A stretch of DNA of 64,000 nucleotides from Diplolepis rosae (GCA_030998225.1 JAPYXD010000715.1:5460501-5524500), one strand, 5' to 3'. Numbered from the stretch's first letter, positions 49,153 through 63,459 are shown. Notes: a model not told the origin generated them from the sequence alone. Translations and numbers: made by a program.

Positions 49153-52100
49153 TTTTAGAATGACAGGACAGTAGAAATACCTTTTGGCCATTTTAATGTT
49201 TAGCTCTCATCTTAGCTTTCCTAATGAAGCAGTATTTTCAGCACATGGACTACTGCATATCATTTTTAGAATGCTGGAATCTCTAAAATACCACCCAGTT
49301 ATCATACATTTCAGTTCTCATCTCTAGTTTCCTTTGGAACATGTGTTTTCAGCACATGAAGTACTAGACATAATTTTTAGTCTGTCGAAACTTCAGAAAT
49401 ATCAGCTGGGTATCTTAGAATTGGGTTCTATGCTTGACTTCCCGTAGGAAAAATATATTATAAACAGCTAGTCTCCTGAATTTAATTTTAGAATGACGGG
49501 ACAGTAGAAATACCTTTTGGCCATTTTAATGTTTAGCTCTCATCTTAACTTCCCTAAAGAAGCAGTATTTTCAGCACATGGACTACTGCATATCATTTTT
49601 AGAATGCTGGAATCACTAAAATACCACTCAGTTATCATACATTTTAGTTCCTAGCTTAAGTTCCCTTTGGGACATGTATTTTAAGCACATGCAGTACTCT
49701 ACATAATTTTTAGAATGATTGAGACCTTAAAAAGATCCCCCGGGTATCTAGAAATTGGGTTTCCAGCTTGATTTCCCGTAGGAAAAATATATTATTAAAA
49801 GCTAGACTCCAGATTTTAATTTTAGAATGACGTGACAGTAGAAATACCTTTTGGCCATTTTAATGTTTAGCTCTCATCTTAACTTCCCTAAAGAAGCAGT
49901 ATTTTCAGCACATGGACTACTGCATATCATTTTTAGAATGCTGGAATCACTAAAATACCACTCAGTTATCATACATTTTAGTTCCTAGCTTAAGTTGCCT
50001 TTGGGACATGTATTTTAAGCACATGGAGTACTAGACATAATTTTTAGGATGTCGAGACAGAAATATCAGCCGGGTATCTCAACATTGGGTTTCCAGCTTG
50101 ATTTGCAGTAGGAAAAATATATTATAAACAGCTAGACTCCTGAATTTAATTTTAGAATGACAGGACAGTAGAAATACCTTTTGGCCATTTTAATGTTTAG
50201 CTCTCATCTTAGCTTTCCTAATGAAGCAGTATTTTCAGCACATGGACTACTGCATATCATTTTTAGAATGCTGGAATCTCTAAAATACCACCCAGTTATC
50301 ATACATTTCAGTTCTCATCTCTAGTTTCCTTTGGAACATGTGTTTTCAGCACATGAAGTACTAGACATAATTTTTAGTCTGTCGAAACTTCAGAAATATC
50401 AGCTGGGTATCTTAGATTTAAGTTCTATGCTTGACTTCCCGTAGGAAAAATATATTATAAACAGCTAGTCTCCTGAATTTAATTTTAGAATGACGGGACA
50501 GTAGAAATACCTTTTGGCCATCTTAATGTTTAGCTTTCAACTTAACTTCCCTGAGGAAGCATAATTTTGTGCACATGGACAACTACATATCAATTATAGA
50601 ATGCTGGAATCTCTAAAATACCACCCAGTTATCATACATTTCAGTTCTCAGCTCTAGTTTCCTTTGGAACATGTATTTTCAGCACATGGAATACTAGACA
50701 TAATTTTTAGGATGTCGAGACAGAAATGTCAGCCGGGTATCTCAACATTGGGTTCCCAGCTTGACTTCCCGTAGGAAAAATATATTATAAACAGCTAGAC
50801 TAATGTATTTAATTTTAGAATGACGGGACAGTAGAAATACCTTTTGGCCATTTTAATGTTTAGCTCTCATCTTAGCTTCCCTGAGGAAGCAGTATTTTGT
50901 GCACATAGACTACTACATATGATTTTTAGAATGCTGGAATCTCTAAAATACCACCCAGTTATCATACATTTCAGTTCTCAGCTCTAGTTCCCTTTGGAAC
51001 ATGTATTTTCAGCACATGGAATACTAGACATAATTTTTAGAATGTCGAGACTTTAAAAATATCAGCCGGGTATCTCAACATTGGGTTCCCAGCTTGACTT
51101 CCCGTAGGAAAAATTTATAATAATCGGCTAGACTCCTGGATTTAATTTTAGAATGACAGGACAGTAGAAATACCTTTTGGCCATTTTAATGTTTAGCTCT
51201 CATCTTAGCTTCCCTAATGAAGCAGTATTTTCAGGACATGGACTACTGCATATCATTTTTAGAATGCTGGAATCTCTAAAATACCACCCAGTTATCATAC
51301 ATTTCAGTTCTCATCTCTAGTTTCCTTTGGAACATGTGTTTTCAGCACATGAAGTACTAGACATAATTTTTAGTCTGTCGAAACTTCAGAAATATCAGCT
51401 GGGTATCTTAGATTTGGGTTCTATGCTTGACTTCCCGTAGGAAAAATAAATAATAAAGAGCTAGTCTTCTGAATTTAATTTTAGAATGACGTGTCAGTAG
51501 AAATTCCTTTTGGCCATTTTAGTGTTTATCTCTCATCTTATCTTCCCTGAGGAAGCATAATTTTGTGCACATGGACTACTACATATGATTTTTAGAATGC
51601 TGGAATCTCTAAAACACCACCCAGTTATCATACATTTCAGTTCTCAGCTCTAGTTCCCTTTGGAACATGTATTTTCAGCACATGGAATACTAGACATAAT
51701 TTTTAGAATGTCGAGACTTTAAAAATATCAGCCGGGTATCTCAACATTGGGTTCCGAGCTTGACTTCCCGTAGGAAAAATTTATTATAAACGGCTAGACT
51801 AATGTATTAAATTTTAGAATGACGGGACAGTAGAAATAAAATTTTGCAACCTTAATGTTTAGCTCTCATCTTTACTTCCCTGAAGAAGCAGTATTTTCAG
51901 CACATAAAATACTAGACATAATTTTTAGAATGACTGGACCTTATGAATATCACCCGGGTATCTTGAAATTGGGTTCCCAGCTTGATTTCCCGTAGGAAAA
52001 TATATTATAAACGGCTAGACTCCTGAATTTAATTTTAGAATGACAGGACAGTAGAAATACCTTTTGGCCATTTTAATGTTTAGCTCTCATCTTAGCTTCC

Positions 52101-52365
52101 CTAATGAAGCAGTATTTTCAGAAAATGGACTACTGCATATCATTTTTGGAGTGCTGGAATCACTAAAATACCACTCAGTTATCATAAATTTTAGTTCCTA
52201 GCTTAAGTTCCCTTTGGGACATGTATTTTAAGCACCTGGAGTACTCTACATAATTTTTAGAATGATTGGACCTTAAAAATATGCCCCGGGTATCTAGAAA
52301 TTGGGTTTCCAGCTTGATTTCCCGTAGGAAAAATATATTATAAAAAGCTAGACTCCAGATTTTAA
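49153..52365 (+). repeat. Nine trimers and one dimer, mixed types
   Basis: ACAGGACAG-start monomers recur every three monomers at 49169, 50166 and 51162 (997 and 996 bp apart), but the two monomers between them differ each time, so this is not a clean higher-order unit. A dimer is at 51812-52032. The last monomers carry GTACTCTACATAA and GGAGTGCTGG marks shared with the 14-monomer unit downstream. Confidence 0.8.
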
Positions 52366-55300
52366 TTTTAGAATGACGTGACAGTAGAAATACCTTTTGG
52401 CCATCTTAATGTTTAGTTCTCATCTTAACTTCCCTGAAGAAGCCGTATTTTTAGCACCTGAACTACTGCGTATCATTTTTAGAATGCTGGAATCACTAAA
52501 ATACCACTCAGTTATCATACATTTTAGTTCCTAGCTTAAGTTCCCTTTGGGACATGTATTTTAAGCACATGGAGTACTAGACATAATGTTTAGAATGTCG
52601 AGACTTTAAAAATATCAGCCGGGTATCTCAACATTGGGTTCCCAGCTTGATTTCCAGTAGGAAAAATATAGTATAAAAAGCTAGATTCCAGAATTTAATT
52701 TTAGAATGACGGGACAGTAGAAATAACATTTTGCAACCTTAATGTTTAGCTCTCATCTTCACTTCCCTGAAGAAGCAGTATTTTCAGCACATAAAATACT
52801 AGACATAATTTTTAGAATGACTGGACCTTAAGAATATCACCCGGGTATCTAGAAATTGGGTTCCCAGCTTGATTTCCCGTAGGAAAATATATTATAAACA
52901 GCTAGTCTCCTGAATTTAATTTTAGAATGACGGGACAGTAGAAATACCTTTTGGCCATCTTAATGTTTAGCTCTCATCTTAACTTCCCTGAGGAAGCAGT
53001 ATTTTGTGCACATGGACTACTACATATGATTTTTAGAATGCTGGAATCTCTAAAATACCACCCAGTTATCATACATTTCAGTTCTCAGCTCTAGTTTCCT
53101 TTGGAACATGTGTTTTCAGCACATGAAGTACTAGACATAATTTTTAGTCTGTCGAAACTTCAGAAATATCAGCTGGGTATCTTAGATTTGGGTTCTATGC
53201 TTGACTTCCCGTAGGAAAAATATATTATAAACAGCTAGTCTCCTGAATTTAATTTTAGAATGACGGGACAGTAGAAATACCTTTTGGCCATCTTAATGTT
53301 TAGCTTTCAACTTAACTTCCCTGAGGAAGCATAATTTTGTGCACATGGACTACTACATATGATTTTTAGAATGCTGGAATCTCTAAAATACCACCCAGTT
53401 ATCATACATTTCAGTTCTCTGCTCTAGTTCCCTTTGGAACATGTATTTTAAGCACATGGAATATTAGACATAATTTTTAGAATGTCGAGACAGAAATGTC
53501 AGCCGGGTATCTCAACATTGGGTTCCCAGTTTGACTTCCCGTAGGAAAAATATATTATAAACGGCTAGACTAATGTATTAAATTTTAGAATGACGGGACA
53601 GTAGAAATAATATTTTGCAACCTTAATGTTTAGCTCTCATCTTTACTTCCCTGAAGAAGCAGTATTTTCAGCACATAAAATACTAGACATAATTTTTAGA
53701 ATGACTGGACTTTAAGAATATCACCCGGGTATCTAGAAATTGGGTTCCCAGCTTGATTTCCCGTAGGAAAATATATTATAAACAGCTAGTCTCCTGAATT
53801 TAATTTTAGAATGACGGGACAGTAGAAATACCTTTTGGCCATCTTAATGTTTAGCTCTCATCTTAACTTCCCTGAGGAAGCAGTATTTTGTGCACATGGA
53901 CTACTACATATGATTTTTAGAATGCTGGAATCTCTAAAATAGCACCCAGTTATCATACATTTCAGTTCTCAGCTCTAGTTTCCTTTGGATCATGTGTTTT
54001 CAGCACATGAAGTACTAGACATAATTTTTAGTCTGTCGAAACTTCAGAAATATCAGCTGGGTATCTTAGATTTGGGTTCTATGCTTGACTTCCAGTAGGA
54101 AAAATATATTATAAACAGCTAGTCTCCTGAATTTAATTTTAGAATGACGGGACAGTAGAAATACCTTTTGGCCATCTTAATGTTTAGCTTCCAACTTAAC
54201 TTCCCTGAGGAAGCATAATTTTGTGGACATGGACTACTACATATGATTTTTAGAATGCTGGAATCTCTAAAATACCACCCAGTTATCATACATTTCAGTT
54301 CTCAGCTCTAGTTCTCTTTGGAACATGTATTTTCAGCACATGGAATACTAGACATAATTTTTAGAATGTCGAGACTTTAAAAATATCAGCCGGGTATCTC
54401 AACATTGGGTTCCCAGCTTGACTTCCCGTAGGAAAAATTTATTATAAACGGCTAGACTAATTTATTAAATTTTAGAATGACGGGACAGTAGAAATAACAT
54501 TTTGCAACCTTAATGTTTATGTCTCATCTTTACTTCCCTGAAGAAGCAGTATTTTCAGCACATAAGATACTAGACATAATTTTTAGAATGACTGGACCTT
54601 AAGAATATCACCCGGGTATCTAGAAATTGGGTTCCCAGCTTGATTTCCCGTAGGAAAATATATTATTAACATCTAGACTCCTGAATTTAATTTTAGAATG
54701 ACAGGACAGTAGAAATACCTTTTGGCCATTTTAATGTTTAGCTCTCATCTTAGCTTCCCTAATGAAGCAGTATTTTCAGCACATGGACTACTGCATATCA
54801 TTTTTGGAGTGCTAGAATCACTAAAATACCACTCAGTTATCATAAATTTTAGTTCCTAGCTTAAGTTCCCTTTGGGACATGTATTTTAAGCACATGGAGT
54901 ACTCTACATAATTTTTAGAATGATTGAGACCTTAAAAATATCCCCCGGGTATCTAGAAATTGCGTTTCCATCTTGATTTCCCGTAGTAAAAATATATTAT
55001 AAAAATCTAGACTCCAGTTTTTAATTTTAGAATGACGTTACAGTAGAAATACTTTTTTGGCCATCTTAATGTTTAGCTCTCATCTTAACTTCCCTGAAGA
55101 AGCCGTATTTTTAGCACCTGAACTACTGCATATCATTTTTAGAATGCTGGAATCACTAAAATACCACTCAGTTATCATACATTTTAGTTCCTAGCTTAAG
55201 TTGCCTTTGGGACATGTATTTTAAGCACATGGAGTACTAGACATAATTTTTAGGATGTCGAGACAGAAATATCACCCGGGTATCTAGAAATTGGGTTCCC

Positions 55301-56731
55301 AGCTTGATTTCCCGTAGGAAAATATATTATTAACATCTAGACTCCTGAATTTAATTTTAGAATGACAGGACAGTAGAAATACCTTTTGGCAATTTTAATG
55401 TTTAGCTCTCATCTTAGCTTCCCTAATGAAGCAGTATTTTCAGCACATGGACTACTGCATATCATTTTTGGAGTGCTGGAATCACTAAAATACCACTCAG
55501 TTATCATAAATTTTAGTTCCTAGCTTAAGTTATCTTTGGGACATTTATTTTAAGCACATGGAATACTAGACATAATTTTCAGGATGTCGAGACAGAAATA
55601 TCAGCCGGGTCTCTCATTATTGGTTTCCCAGCTTGATTTCCCGTAGGAAAATATATTATAAACAGCTAGTCTCCTGAATTTAATTTTAGAATGACGGGAC
55701 AGTAGAAATACCTTTTGGCCATCTTAATGTTTAGCTCTCATCTTAACTTCCCTGAGGAAGCAGTATTTTGTGCACATGGACTACGACATATCATTTTTAG
55801 AATGCTGGAATCTCTAAAATACAACCCAGTTATCATACATTTCAGTTCTCAGCTCTAGTTACCTTTGGAACATGTGTTTTCAGCACATGAAGTACTAGAC
55901 ATAATTTTTAGTCTGTCGAAACTTCAGAAATATCAGCTGGGTATCTTAGATTTGGGTTCTATGCTTGACTTCCCGTAGGAAAAATATATTATAAACAGCT
56001 AGTCTCCTGAATTTAATTTTAGAATGACGGGACAGTAGAAATACCTTTTGGCCATCTTAATGTTTAGCTTTCAACTTAACTTCCCTGAGGAAGCATAATT
56101 TTGTGCACATGGACTACTACATATGATTTTTAGAATGCTGGAATCTCTAAAACACCACCCAGTTATCATACATTTCAGTTCTCAGCTCTAGTTCCCTTTG
56201 GAACATGTATTTTCAGCACATGGAATACTAGACATAATTTTTAGAATGTCGAGACTTTAAAAATATCAGCCGGGTATCTCAACATTGGGTTCCCAGCTTG
56301 ACTTCCCGTAGGAAAAATTTATTATAAACGGCTAGACTAATTTATTAAATTTTAGAATGACGGGACAGTAGAAATAACATTTTGCAACCTTAATGTTTAG
56401 CTCTCATCTTTACTTCCCTGAAGAAGCAGTATTTTCAGCACATAAAATACTAGACATAATTTCTAGAATGACTGGACCTTAAGAATATCACCCGGGTATC
56501 TAGAAATTGGGTTCCCAGCTTGATATCACTAAAATACCACTCAGTTATCATACATTTTAGTTCCTAGCTTAAGTTCCCTTTGGGACATGTATTTTAAGCA
56601 CATGGAATACTCGACATAATTTTTAGAATGATTGGACCTTAAAAATATCCCACGGGTATCTAGAAATTGGGTTTCCAGCTTGATTTCCCGTAGGAAAAAT
56701 ATATTATAAAAAGCTAGAATCCAGATTTTAA
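52366..56731 (+). repeat. Fourteen-monomer higher-order repeat, copy 1 (~4.37 kb)
   Basis: Spacings are 333, 221, 333, 330, 221, 333, 333, 221, 334, 330, 329, 333, 333, 382. The next copy gives the same series within 3 bp per monomer. Shared private marks include TTTATGTCTCATC (54511), CATAAGATAC (54561), GTGCTAGAATCAC (54809), GGCAATTTTAATG (55389) and the TTGATATCACTAAAAT junction (56520). All sit at an offset of 4360-4363 bp from their partners. Confidence 0.88.
56350..56731 (+). repeat. 382-bp compound monomer (A/B hybrid, C-B fusion, C), copy 1
   Basis: An A/B hybrid (111 bp) is followed by the first ~64 bp of C, which joins subunit B at CAGCTTGATATCACTAAAAT (56516-56535). The rest of B (~96 bp) and a full C follow. 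Unlike the dimer junction, C and B are joined at non-matching positions of the subunit with only AT-level microhomology. It is a good single-origin marker for the 14-monomer unit. Confidence 0.85.
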
Positions 56732-59700
56732 TTTTAGAATGACGTTACAGTAGAAATACCTTTTGGCCATCTTAATGTTTAGCTCTCATCTTAACTTCCC
56801 TGAAGAAGCCGTATTTTTAGCACCTGAACTACTGCATATCATTTTTAGAATGCTGGAATCACTAAAATACCACCCAGTTATCATACATTTTAGTTCCCAG
56901 CTTAAGTAGCCTTTGGGACATGTATTTTAAGCACATGGAGTACTAGACATAATTTTTAGAATGTCGAGACAGAAATGTCAGCCGGGTATCTCAACATTGG
57001 GTTTCCAGCTTGATTTCCAGTAGGAAAAATATAGTATAAAAAGCTAGATTCCAGAATTTAATTTTAGAATGACGGGACAGTAGAAATAACATTTAGCAAC
57101 CTTAATGTTTAGCTCTCATCTTTACTTCCCTGAAGAAGCATTATTTTCAGCACATGGAATACTAGACATAATTTTTAGAATGACTGGACCTTAAGAATAT
57201 CACCCGGGTATCTAGAAATTGGGTTCCCAGCTTGATTTCCCGTAGGAAAATATATTATAAACAGCTAGTCTCCTGAATTTAATTTTAGAATGACGGGACA
57301 GTAGAAATACCTTTTGCCCATCTTAATGTTTAGCTCTCATCTTAACTTCCCTGAGGAAGCAGTATTTTGTGCACATGGACTACTACATATGAATTTTAGA
57401 ATGCTGGAATCTCTAAAATAGCACCCAGTTATCATACATTTCAGTTCTCAGCTCTAGTTTCCTTTGGAACATGTGTTTTCAGCACATGAAGTACTAGACA
57501 TAATTTTTAGTCTGTCGAAACTTCAGAAATATCAGCTGGGTATCTTAGATTTGGGTTCTATGCTTGACTTCCCGTAGGAAAAATATATTATAAACAGCTA
57601 GTCTCCTGAATTTAATTTTAGAATGACGGGACAGTAGAAATACCTTTTGGCCATCTTAATGTTTAGCTTTCAACTTAACTTCCCTGAGGAAGCATAATTT
57701 TGTGCACATGGACTACTACATATGATTTTTAGAATGCTGGAATCTCTAAAATACCACCCAGTTATCATACATTTCAGTTCTCAGCTCTAGTTCCCTTTGG
57801 AACATGTATTTTCAGCACATGGAATACTAGACATAATTTTTAGAATGTCGAGACAGAAATGTCAGCCGGGTATCTCAACATTGGGTTCCCAGTTTGACTT
57901 CCCGTAGGAAAAATATATTATAAACGGCCAGACTAATTTATTAAATTTTAGAATGACGGGACAGTAGAAATAACATTTTGCAACCTTAATGTTTAGCTCT
58001 CATCTTCACTTCCCTGAAGAAGCAGTATTTTCAGCACATAAAATACTAGACATAATTTTTAGAATGACTGGACCTTAAGAATATCACCCGGGTATCTAGA
58101 AATTGGGTTCCCAGCTTGATTTCCCGTAGGAAAATATATTATAAACAGCTAGTCTCCTGAATTTAATTTTAGAATGACGGGACAGTAGAAATACCTTTTG
58201 GCCATCTTAATGTTTAGCTCTCATCTTAACTTCCCTGAGGAAGCAGTATTTTGTGCACATGGACTACTACATATGATTTTTAGAATGCTGGAATCTCTAA
58301 AATACCACCCAGTTATCATACATTTCAGTTCTCAGCTCTAGTTTCCTTTGGAACATGTGTTTTCAGCACATGAAGTACTAGACATAATTTTTAGTCTGTC
58401 GAAACTTCAGAAATATCATCTGGGTATCTTAGATTTGGGTTCTATGCTTGACTTCCCGTAGGAAAAATATATTATAAACAGCTAGTCTCCTGAATTTAAT
58501 TTTAGAATGACGGGACAGTAGAAATACCTTTTGGCCATCTTAATGTTTAGCTTCCAACTTAACTTCCCTGAGGAAGCATAATTTTGTGGACATGGACTAC
58601 TACATATGATTTTTAGAATGCTGGAATCTCTAAAATACCACCCAGTTATCATACATTTCAGTTCTCAGCTCTAGTTCCCTTTGGAACATGTATTTTCAGC
58701 ACATGGAATACTAGACATAATTTTTAGAATGTCGAGACTTTAAAAATATCAGCCGGGTATCTCAACATTGGGTTCCCAGCTTGACTTCCCGTAGGAAAAA
58801 TTTATTATAAACGGCTAGACTAATTTATTAAATTTTAGAATGACGGGACAGTAGAAATAACATTTTGCAACCTTAATGTTTATGTCTCATCTTTACTTCC
58901 CTGAAGAAGCAGTATTTTCAGCACATAAGATACTAGACATAATTTTTAGAATGACTGGACCTTAAGAATATCACCCGGGTATCTAGAAATTGGGTTCCCA
59001 GCTTGATTTCCCGTAGGAAAATATATTATTAACATCTAGACTCCTGAATTTAATTTTAGAATGACAGGACAGTAGAAATACCTTTTGGCCATTTTAATGT
59101 TTAGCTCTCATCTTAGCTTCCCTAATGAAGCAGTATTTTCAGCACATGGACTACTGCATATCATTTTTGGAGTGCTAGAATCACTAAAATACCACTCAGT
59201 TATCATAAATTTTAGTTCCTAGCTTAAGTTCCCTTTGGGACATGTATTTTAAGCACATGGAGTACTCTACATAATTTTTAGAATGATTGACCTTAAAAAT
59301 ATCCCCCGGGTATCTAGAAATTGGGTTTCCAGCTTGATTTCCCGTAGTAAAAATATATTATAGAAAGCAAGACTCCAGATTTTAATTTTAGAATGACGTG
59401 ACAGTAGAAATACCTTTTTGCCATCTTAATGTTTAGCTCTCATCTTAACTTCCCTGAAGAAGCCGTATTTTTAGCACCTGAACTACTGCATATCATTTTT
59501 AGAATGCTGGAATCACTAAAATACCACTCAGTTATCATACATTTTAGTTCCTAGCTTAAGTTGCCTTTGGGACATGTATTTTAAGCACATGGAGTACTAG
59601 ACATAATTTTTAGGATGTCGAGACAGAAATATCACCCGGGTATCTAGAAATTGGGTTCCCAGCTTGATTTCCCGTAGGAAAATATATTATTAACATCTAG

Positions 59701-61091
59701 ACTCCTGAATTTAATTTTAGAATGACAGGACAGTAGAAATACCTTTTGGCAATTTTAATGTTTAGCTCTCATCTTAGCTTCCCTAATGAAGCAGTATTTT
59801 CAGCACATGGACTACTGCATATCATTTTTGGAGTGCTGGAATCACTAAAATACCACTCAGTTATCATAAATTTTAGTTCCTAGCTTAAGTTATCTTTGGG
59901 ACATTTATTTTAAGCACATGGAGTACTAGACATAATTTTTAGGATGTCGAGACAGAAATATCACCCGGGTATCTAGAAATTGGGTTCCCAGCTTGATTTC
60001 CCGTAGGAAAATATATTATAAACAGCTAGTCTCCTGAATTTAATTTTAGAATGACGGGACAGTAGAAATACCTTTTGGCCATCTTAATGTTTAGCTCTCA
60101 TCTTAACTTCCCTGAGGAAGCAGTATTTTGTGCACATGGACAACTATATATCATTTTTAGAATGCCGGAATCTCTAAAATACTACCCAGTCATCATACAT
60201 TTCAGTTCTCAGCTCTAGTTTCCTTTGGAACATGTGTTTTCAGCACATGAAGTACTAGACATAATTTTTAGTCTGTCGAAACTTCAGAAATATCAGCTGG
60301 GTATCTTAGATTTGGGTTCTATGCTTGACTTCCCGTAGGAAAAATATATTATAAACAGCTAGTCTCCTGAATTTAATTTTAGAATGACGGGACAGTAGAA
60401 ATACCTTTTGGCCATCTTAATGTTTAGCTTTCAACTTAACTTCCCTGAGGAAGCATAATTTTGTGCACATGGACTACTACATATGATTTTTAGAATGCTG
60501 GAATCTCTAAAACACCACCCAGTTATCATACATTTCAGTTCTCAGCTCTAGTTCCCTTTGGAACATGTATTTTCAGCACATGGAATACTAGACATAATTT
60601 TTAGAATGTCGAGACTTTAAAAATATCAGCCGGGTATCTCAATATTGGGTTCCCAGCTTGACTTCCCGTAGGAAAAATTTATTATAAACGGCTAGACTAA
60701 TTTATTAAATTTTAGAATGACGGGACAGTAGAAATAACATTTTGCAACCTTAATGTTTAGCTCTCATCTTTACTTCCCTGAAGAAGCAGTATTTTCAGCA
60801 CATAAAATACTAGACATAATTTTTAGAATGACTGGACTTTAAGAATATCACCCGGGTATCTAGAAATTGGGTTCCCAGCTTGATATCACTAAAATACCAC
60901 TCAGTTATCATACATTTTAGTTCCTAGCTTAAGTTCCCTTTGGGACATGTATTTTAAGCACATGGAATACTCGACATAATTTTTAGAATGATTGGACCTT
61001 AAAAATATCCCACGGGTATCTAGAAATTGGGTTTCCAGCTTGATTTCCCGTAGGAAAAATATATTATAAAAAGCTAGAATCCAGATTTTAA
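56732..61091 (+). repeat. Fourteen-monomer higher-order repeat, copy 2 (4,360 bp)
   Basis: Spacings are 330, 221, 333, 330, 221, 333, 333, 221, 332, 329, 329, 333, 333, 382. All marks named for copy 1 recur in order (58874, 58924, 59172, 59749, 60880). Differences are scattered, for example CCTTTTGCCCATC at 57309 and GAATGATTGACC against GATTGAGACC near 59285. Confidence 0.88.
60710..61091 (+). repeat. 382-bp compound monomer, copy 2
   Basis: It has the same C-to-B junction (CAGCTTGATATCACTAAAAT at 60876) and the same 382-bp length as the copy at 56350. The few differences include GGACTTTAAGAATATC for GGACCTTAAGAATATC. Confidence 0.85.
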
Positions 61092-63459
61092 TTTTAGAAT
61101 GACGTGACAGTAGAAATACCTTTTGGCCATCTTAGTGTTTAGCTCTCATCTTAACTTCCCTGAAGAAGCCGTATTTTTAGCACCTGAACTACTGCATATC
61201 ATTTTTAGAATGCTGGAATCACTAAAATACCACCCAGTTATCATACATTTTAGTTCCCAGCTTAAGTAGCCTTTGGGACATGTATTTTAAGCACATGGAG
61301 TACTAGACATAATTTTTAGGATGTCGAGACAGAAATATCACCCGGGTATCTAGAAATTGGGTTCCCAGCTTGATTTCCCGTAGGAAAATATATTATTAAC
61401 ATCTAGACTCCTGAATTTAATTTTAGAATGACAGGACAGTAGAAATACCTTTTGGCCATTTTAATGTTTAGCTCTCATCTTAGCTTCCCTAATGAAGCAG
61501 TATTTTCAGCACATGGACTACTGCATATCATTTTTGGAGTGCTGGAATCACTAAAATACCACTCAGTTATCATAAATTTTAGTTCCTAGCTTAAGTTCCC
61601 TTTGGGACATGTATTTTAAGCACATGGAGTACTCTACATAATTTTTAGAATGATTGGACCTTAAAAATATCCCCCGGGTATCTAGAAATTGGGTTTCCAG
61701 CTTGATTTCCCGTAGGAAAAATATCTTAAGAAAAGCTAGACTCCAGATTTTAATTTTAGAATGACGTGACAGTAGAAATACCTTTTTGCCATCTTAATGT
61801 TTAGCTCTCATCTTAACTTCCCTGAAGAAGCCGTATTTTCAGCACATGGACTACTGCATATCATTTTTAGAATGTTGGAATCACTAAAATACCACTCAGT
61901 TATCATACATTTTAGTTCCTAGATTAAGTTGCCTTTGGGACATGTATTTTAAGCACATGGAGTACTAGACATAATTTTTAGGATGTCGAGACAGAAATAT
62001 CACCCGGGTATCTAGAAATTGGGTTTCCAGCTTGATTTCCCGTAGGAAAATATATTATTAACATCTAGACTCTTGAATTTAATTTTAGAATGACAGGACA
62101 GTAGAAATACCTTTTGGCCATTTTAATGTTTAGCTCTCATCTTAGCTTCCCTAATGAAGCAGTATTTTCAGCACATGGACTACTGCATATCATTTTTGGA
62201 GTGCTGGAATCACTAAAATACCACTCAGTTATCATAAATTTTAGATCATAGCTTAAGTTATCTTTGGGACATGTATTTTAAGCACATGGAGTACTAGACA
62301 TAATTTTTAGGATGTCGAGACAGAAATATCACCCGGGTATCTAGAAATTGGGTTCCCAGCTTGATTTCCCATAGGAAAATATATTATAAACAGCTAGTCT
62401 CCTGAATTTAATTTTAGATTGACGGGACAGTAGAAATACCTTTTGGCCATCTTAATGTTTAGCTCTCATCTTAACTTCCCTGAGGAAGCAGTATTTTGTG
62501 CACATGGACTACTACATATGAATTTTAGAATGCTGGAATCTCTAAAATAGCACCCAGTTATCATACATTTCAGTTCTCAGCTCTAGTTTCCTTTGGAACA
62601 TGTGTTTTCAGCACATGAAGTACTAGACATAATTTTTAGTCTGTCGAAACTTCAGAAATATCAGCTGGGTATCTTAGATTTGGGTTCTATGCTTGACTTC
62701 CCGTAGGAAAAATATATTATAAACAGCTAGTCTCCTGAATTTAATTTTAGAATGACGGGACAGTATAAATACCTTTTGGCCATCTTAATGTTTAGCTTTC
62801 AACTTAACTTCCCTGAGGAAGCATAATTTTGTGCACATGGACTACTACATATGATTTTTAGACTGCTGGAATCTCTAAAACACCACCCAGTTATCATACA
62901 TTTCAGTTCTCAGCTCTAGTTCCCTTTGGAACATGTATTTTCAGCACATGGAATACTAGACATAATTTTTAGAATGTCGAGACTTTAAAAATATCAGCCG
63001 GGTATCTCAATATTGGGTTCCCAGCTTGACTTCCCGTAGGAAAAATTTATTATAAACGGCTAGACTAATTTATTAAATTTTAGAATGACGGGACAGTAGA
63101 AATAACATTTTGCAACCTTAATGTTTAGCTCTCATCTTTACTTCCCTGAAGAAGCAGTATTTTCAGCACATAAAATACTAGACATAATTTTTAGAATGAC
63201 TGGACCTTAAGAATATCACCCGGGTATCTAGAAATTTGGTTACCAGCTTGATATCACTAAAATACCACTCAGTTATCATACATTTTAGTTCCTATCTTAA
63301 GTTCCCTGATGGACACGTATTTTAATCACATTTATTATTAGACATAATTTTTAGAATGATTGGACCTTAATAATATGCCCCGGGTATCTAGAAATTTGGT
63401 TTCCAGCTTGATTTCCCGTAGGAAAAATATATTATAAAAAGCTAGAATCCAGATTTTAA
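61092..63459 (+). repeat. Truncated higher-order repeat copy (monomers 1 and 9-14, 2,368 bp)
   Basis: Spacings are 329, 333, 329, 329, 333, 333, 382. Monomer 1 is followed directly by the counterpart of monomer 9 (ACAGGACAG, TCATCTTAGCTTCC). Exactly monomers 2-8 are missing: 1,992 bp relative to copy 2, including all three dimers. The clean loss of whole monomers in register points to homologous unequal exchange. Confidence 0.83.
63078..63459 (+). repeat. 382-bp compound monomer, copy 3
   Basis: The C-to-B junction is at 63244 (CAGCTTGATATCACTAAAAT). This copy is more diverged than the other two, with ATCACATTTATTATTAGAC in B and GAAATTTGGTTACC in C. It ends the truncated unit. Confidence 0.83.
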
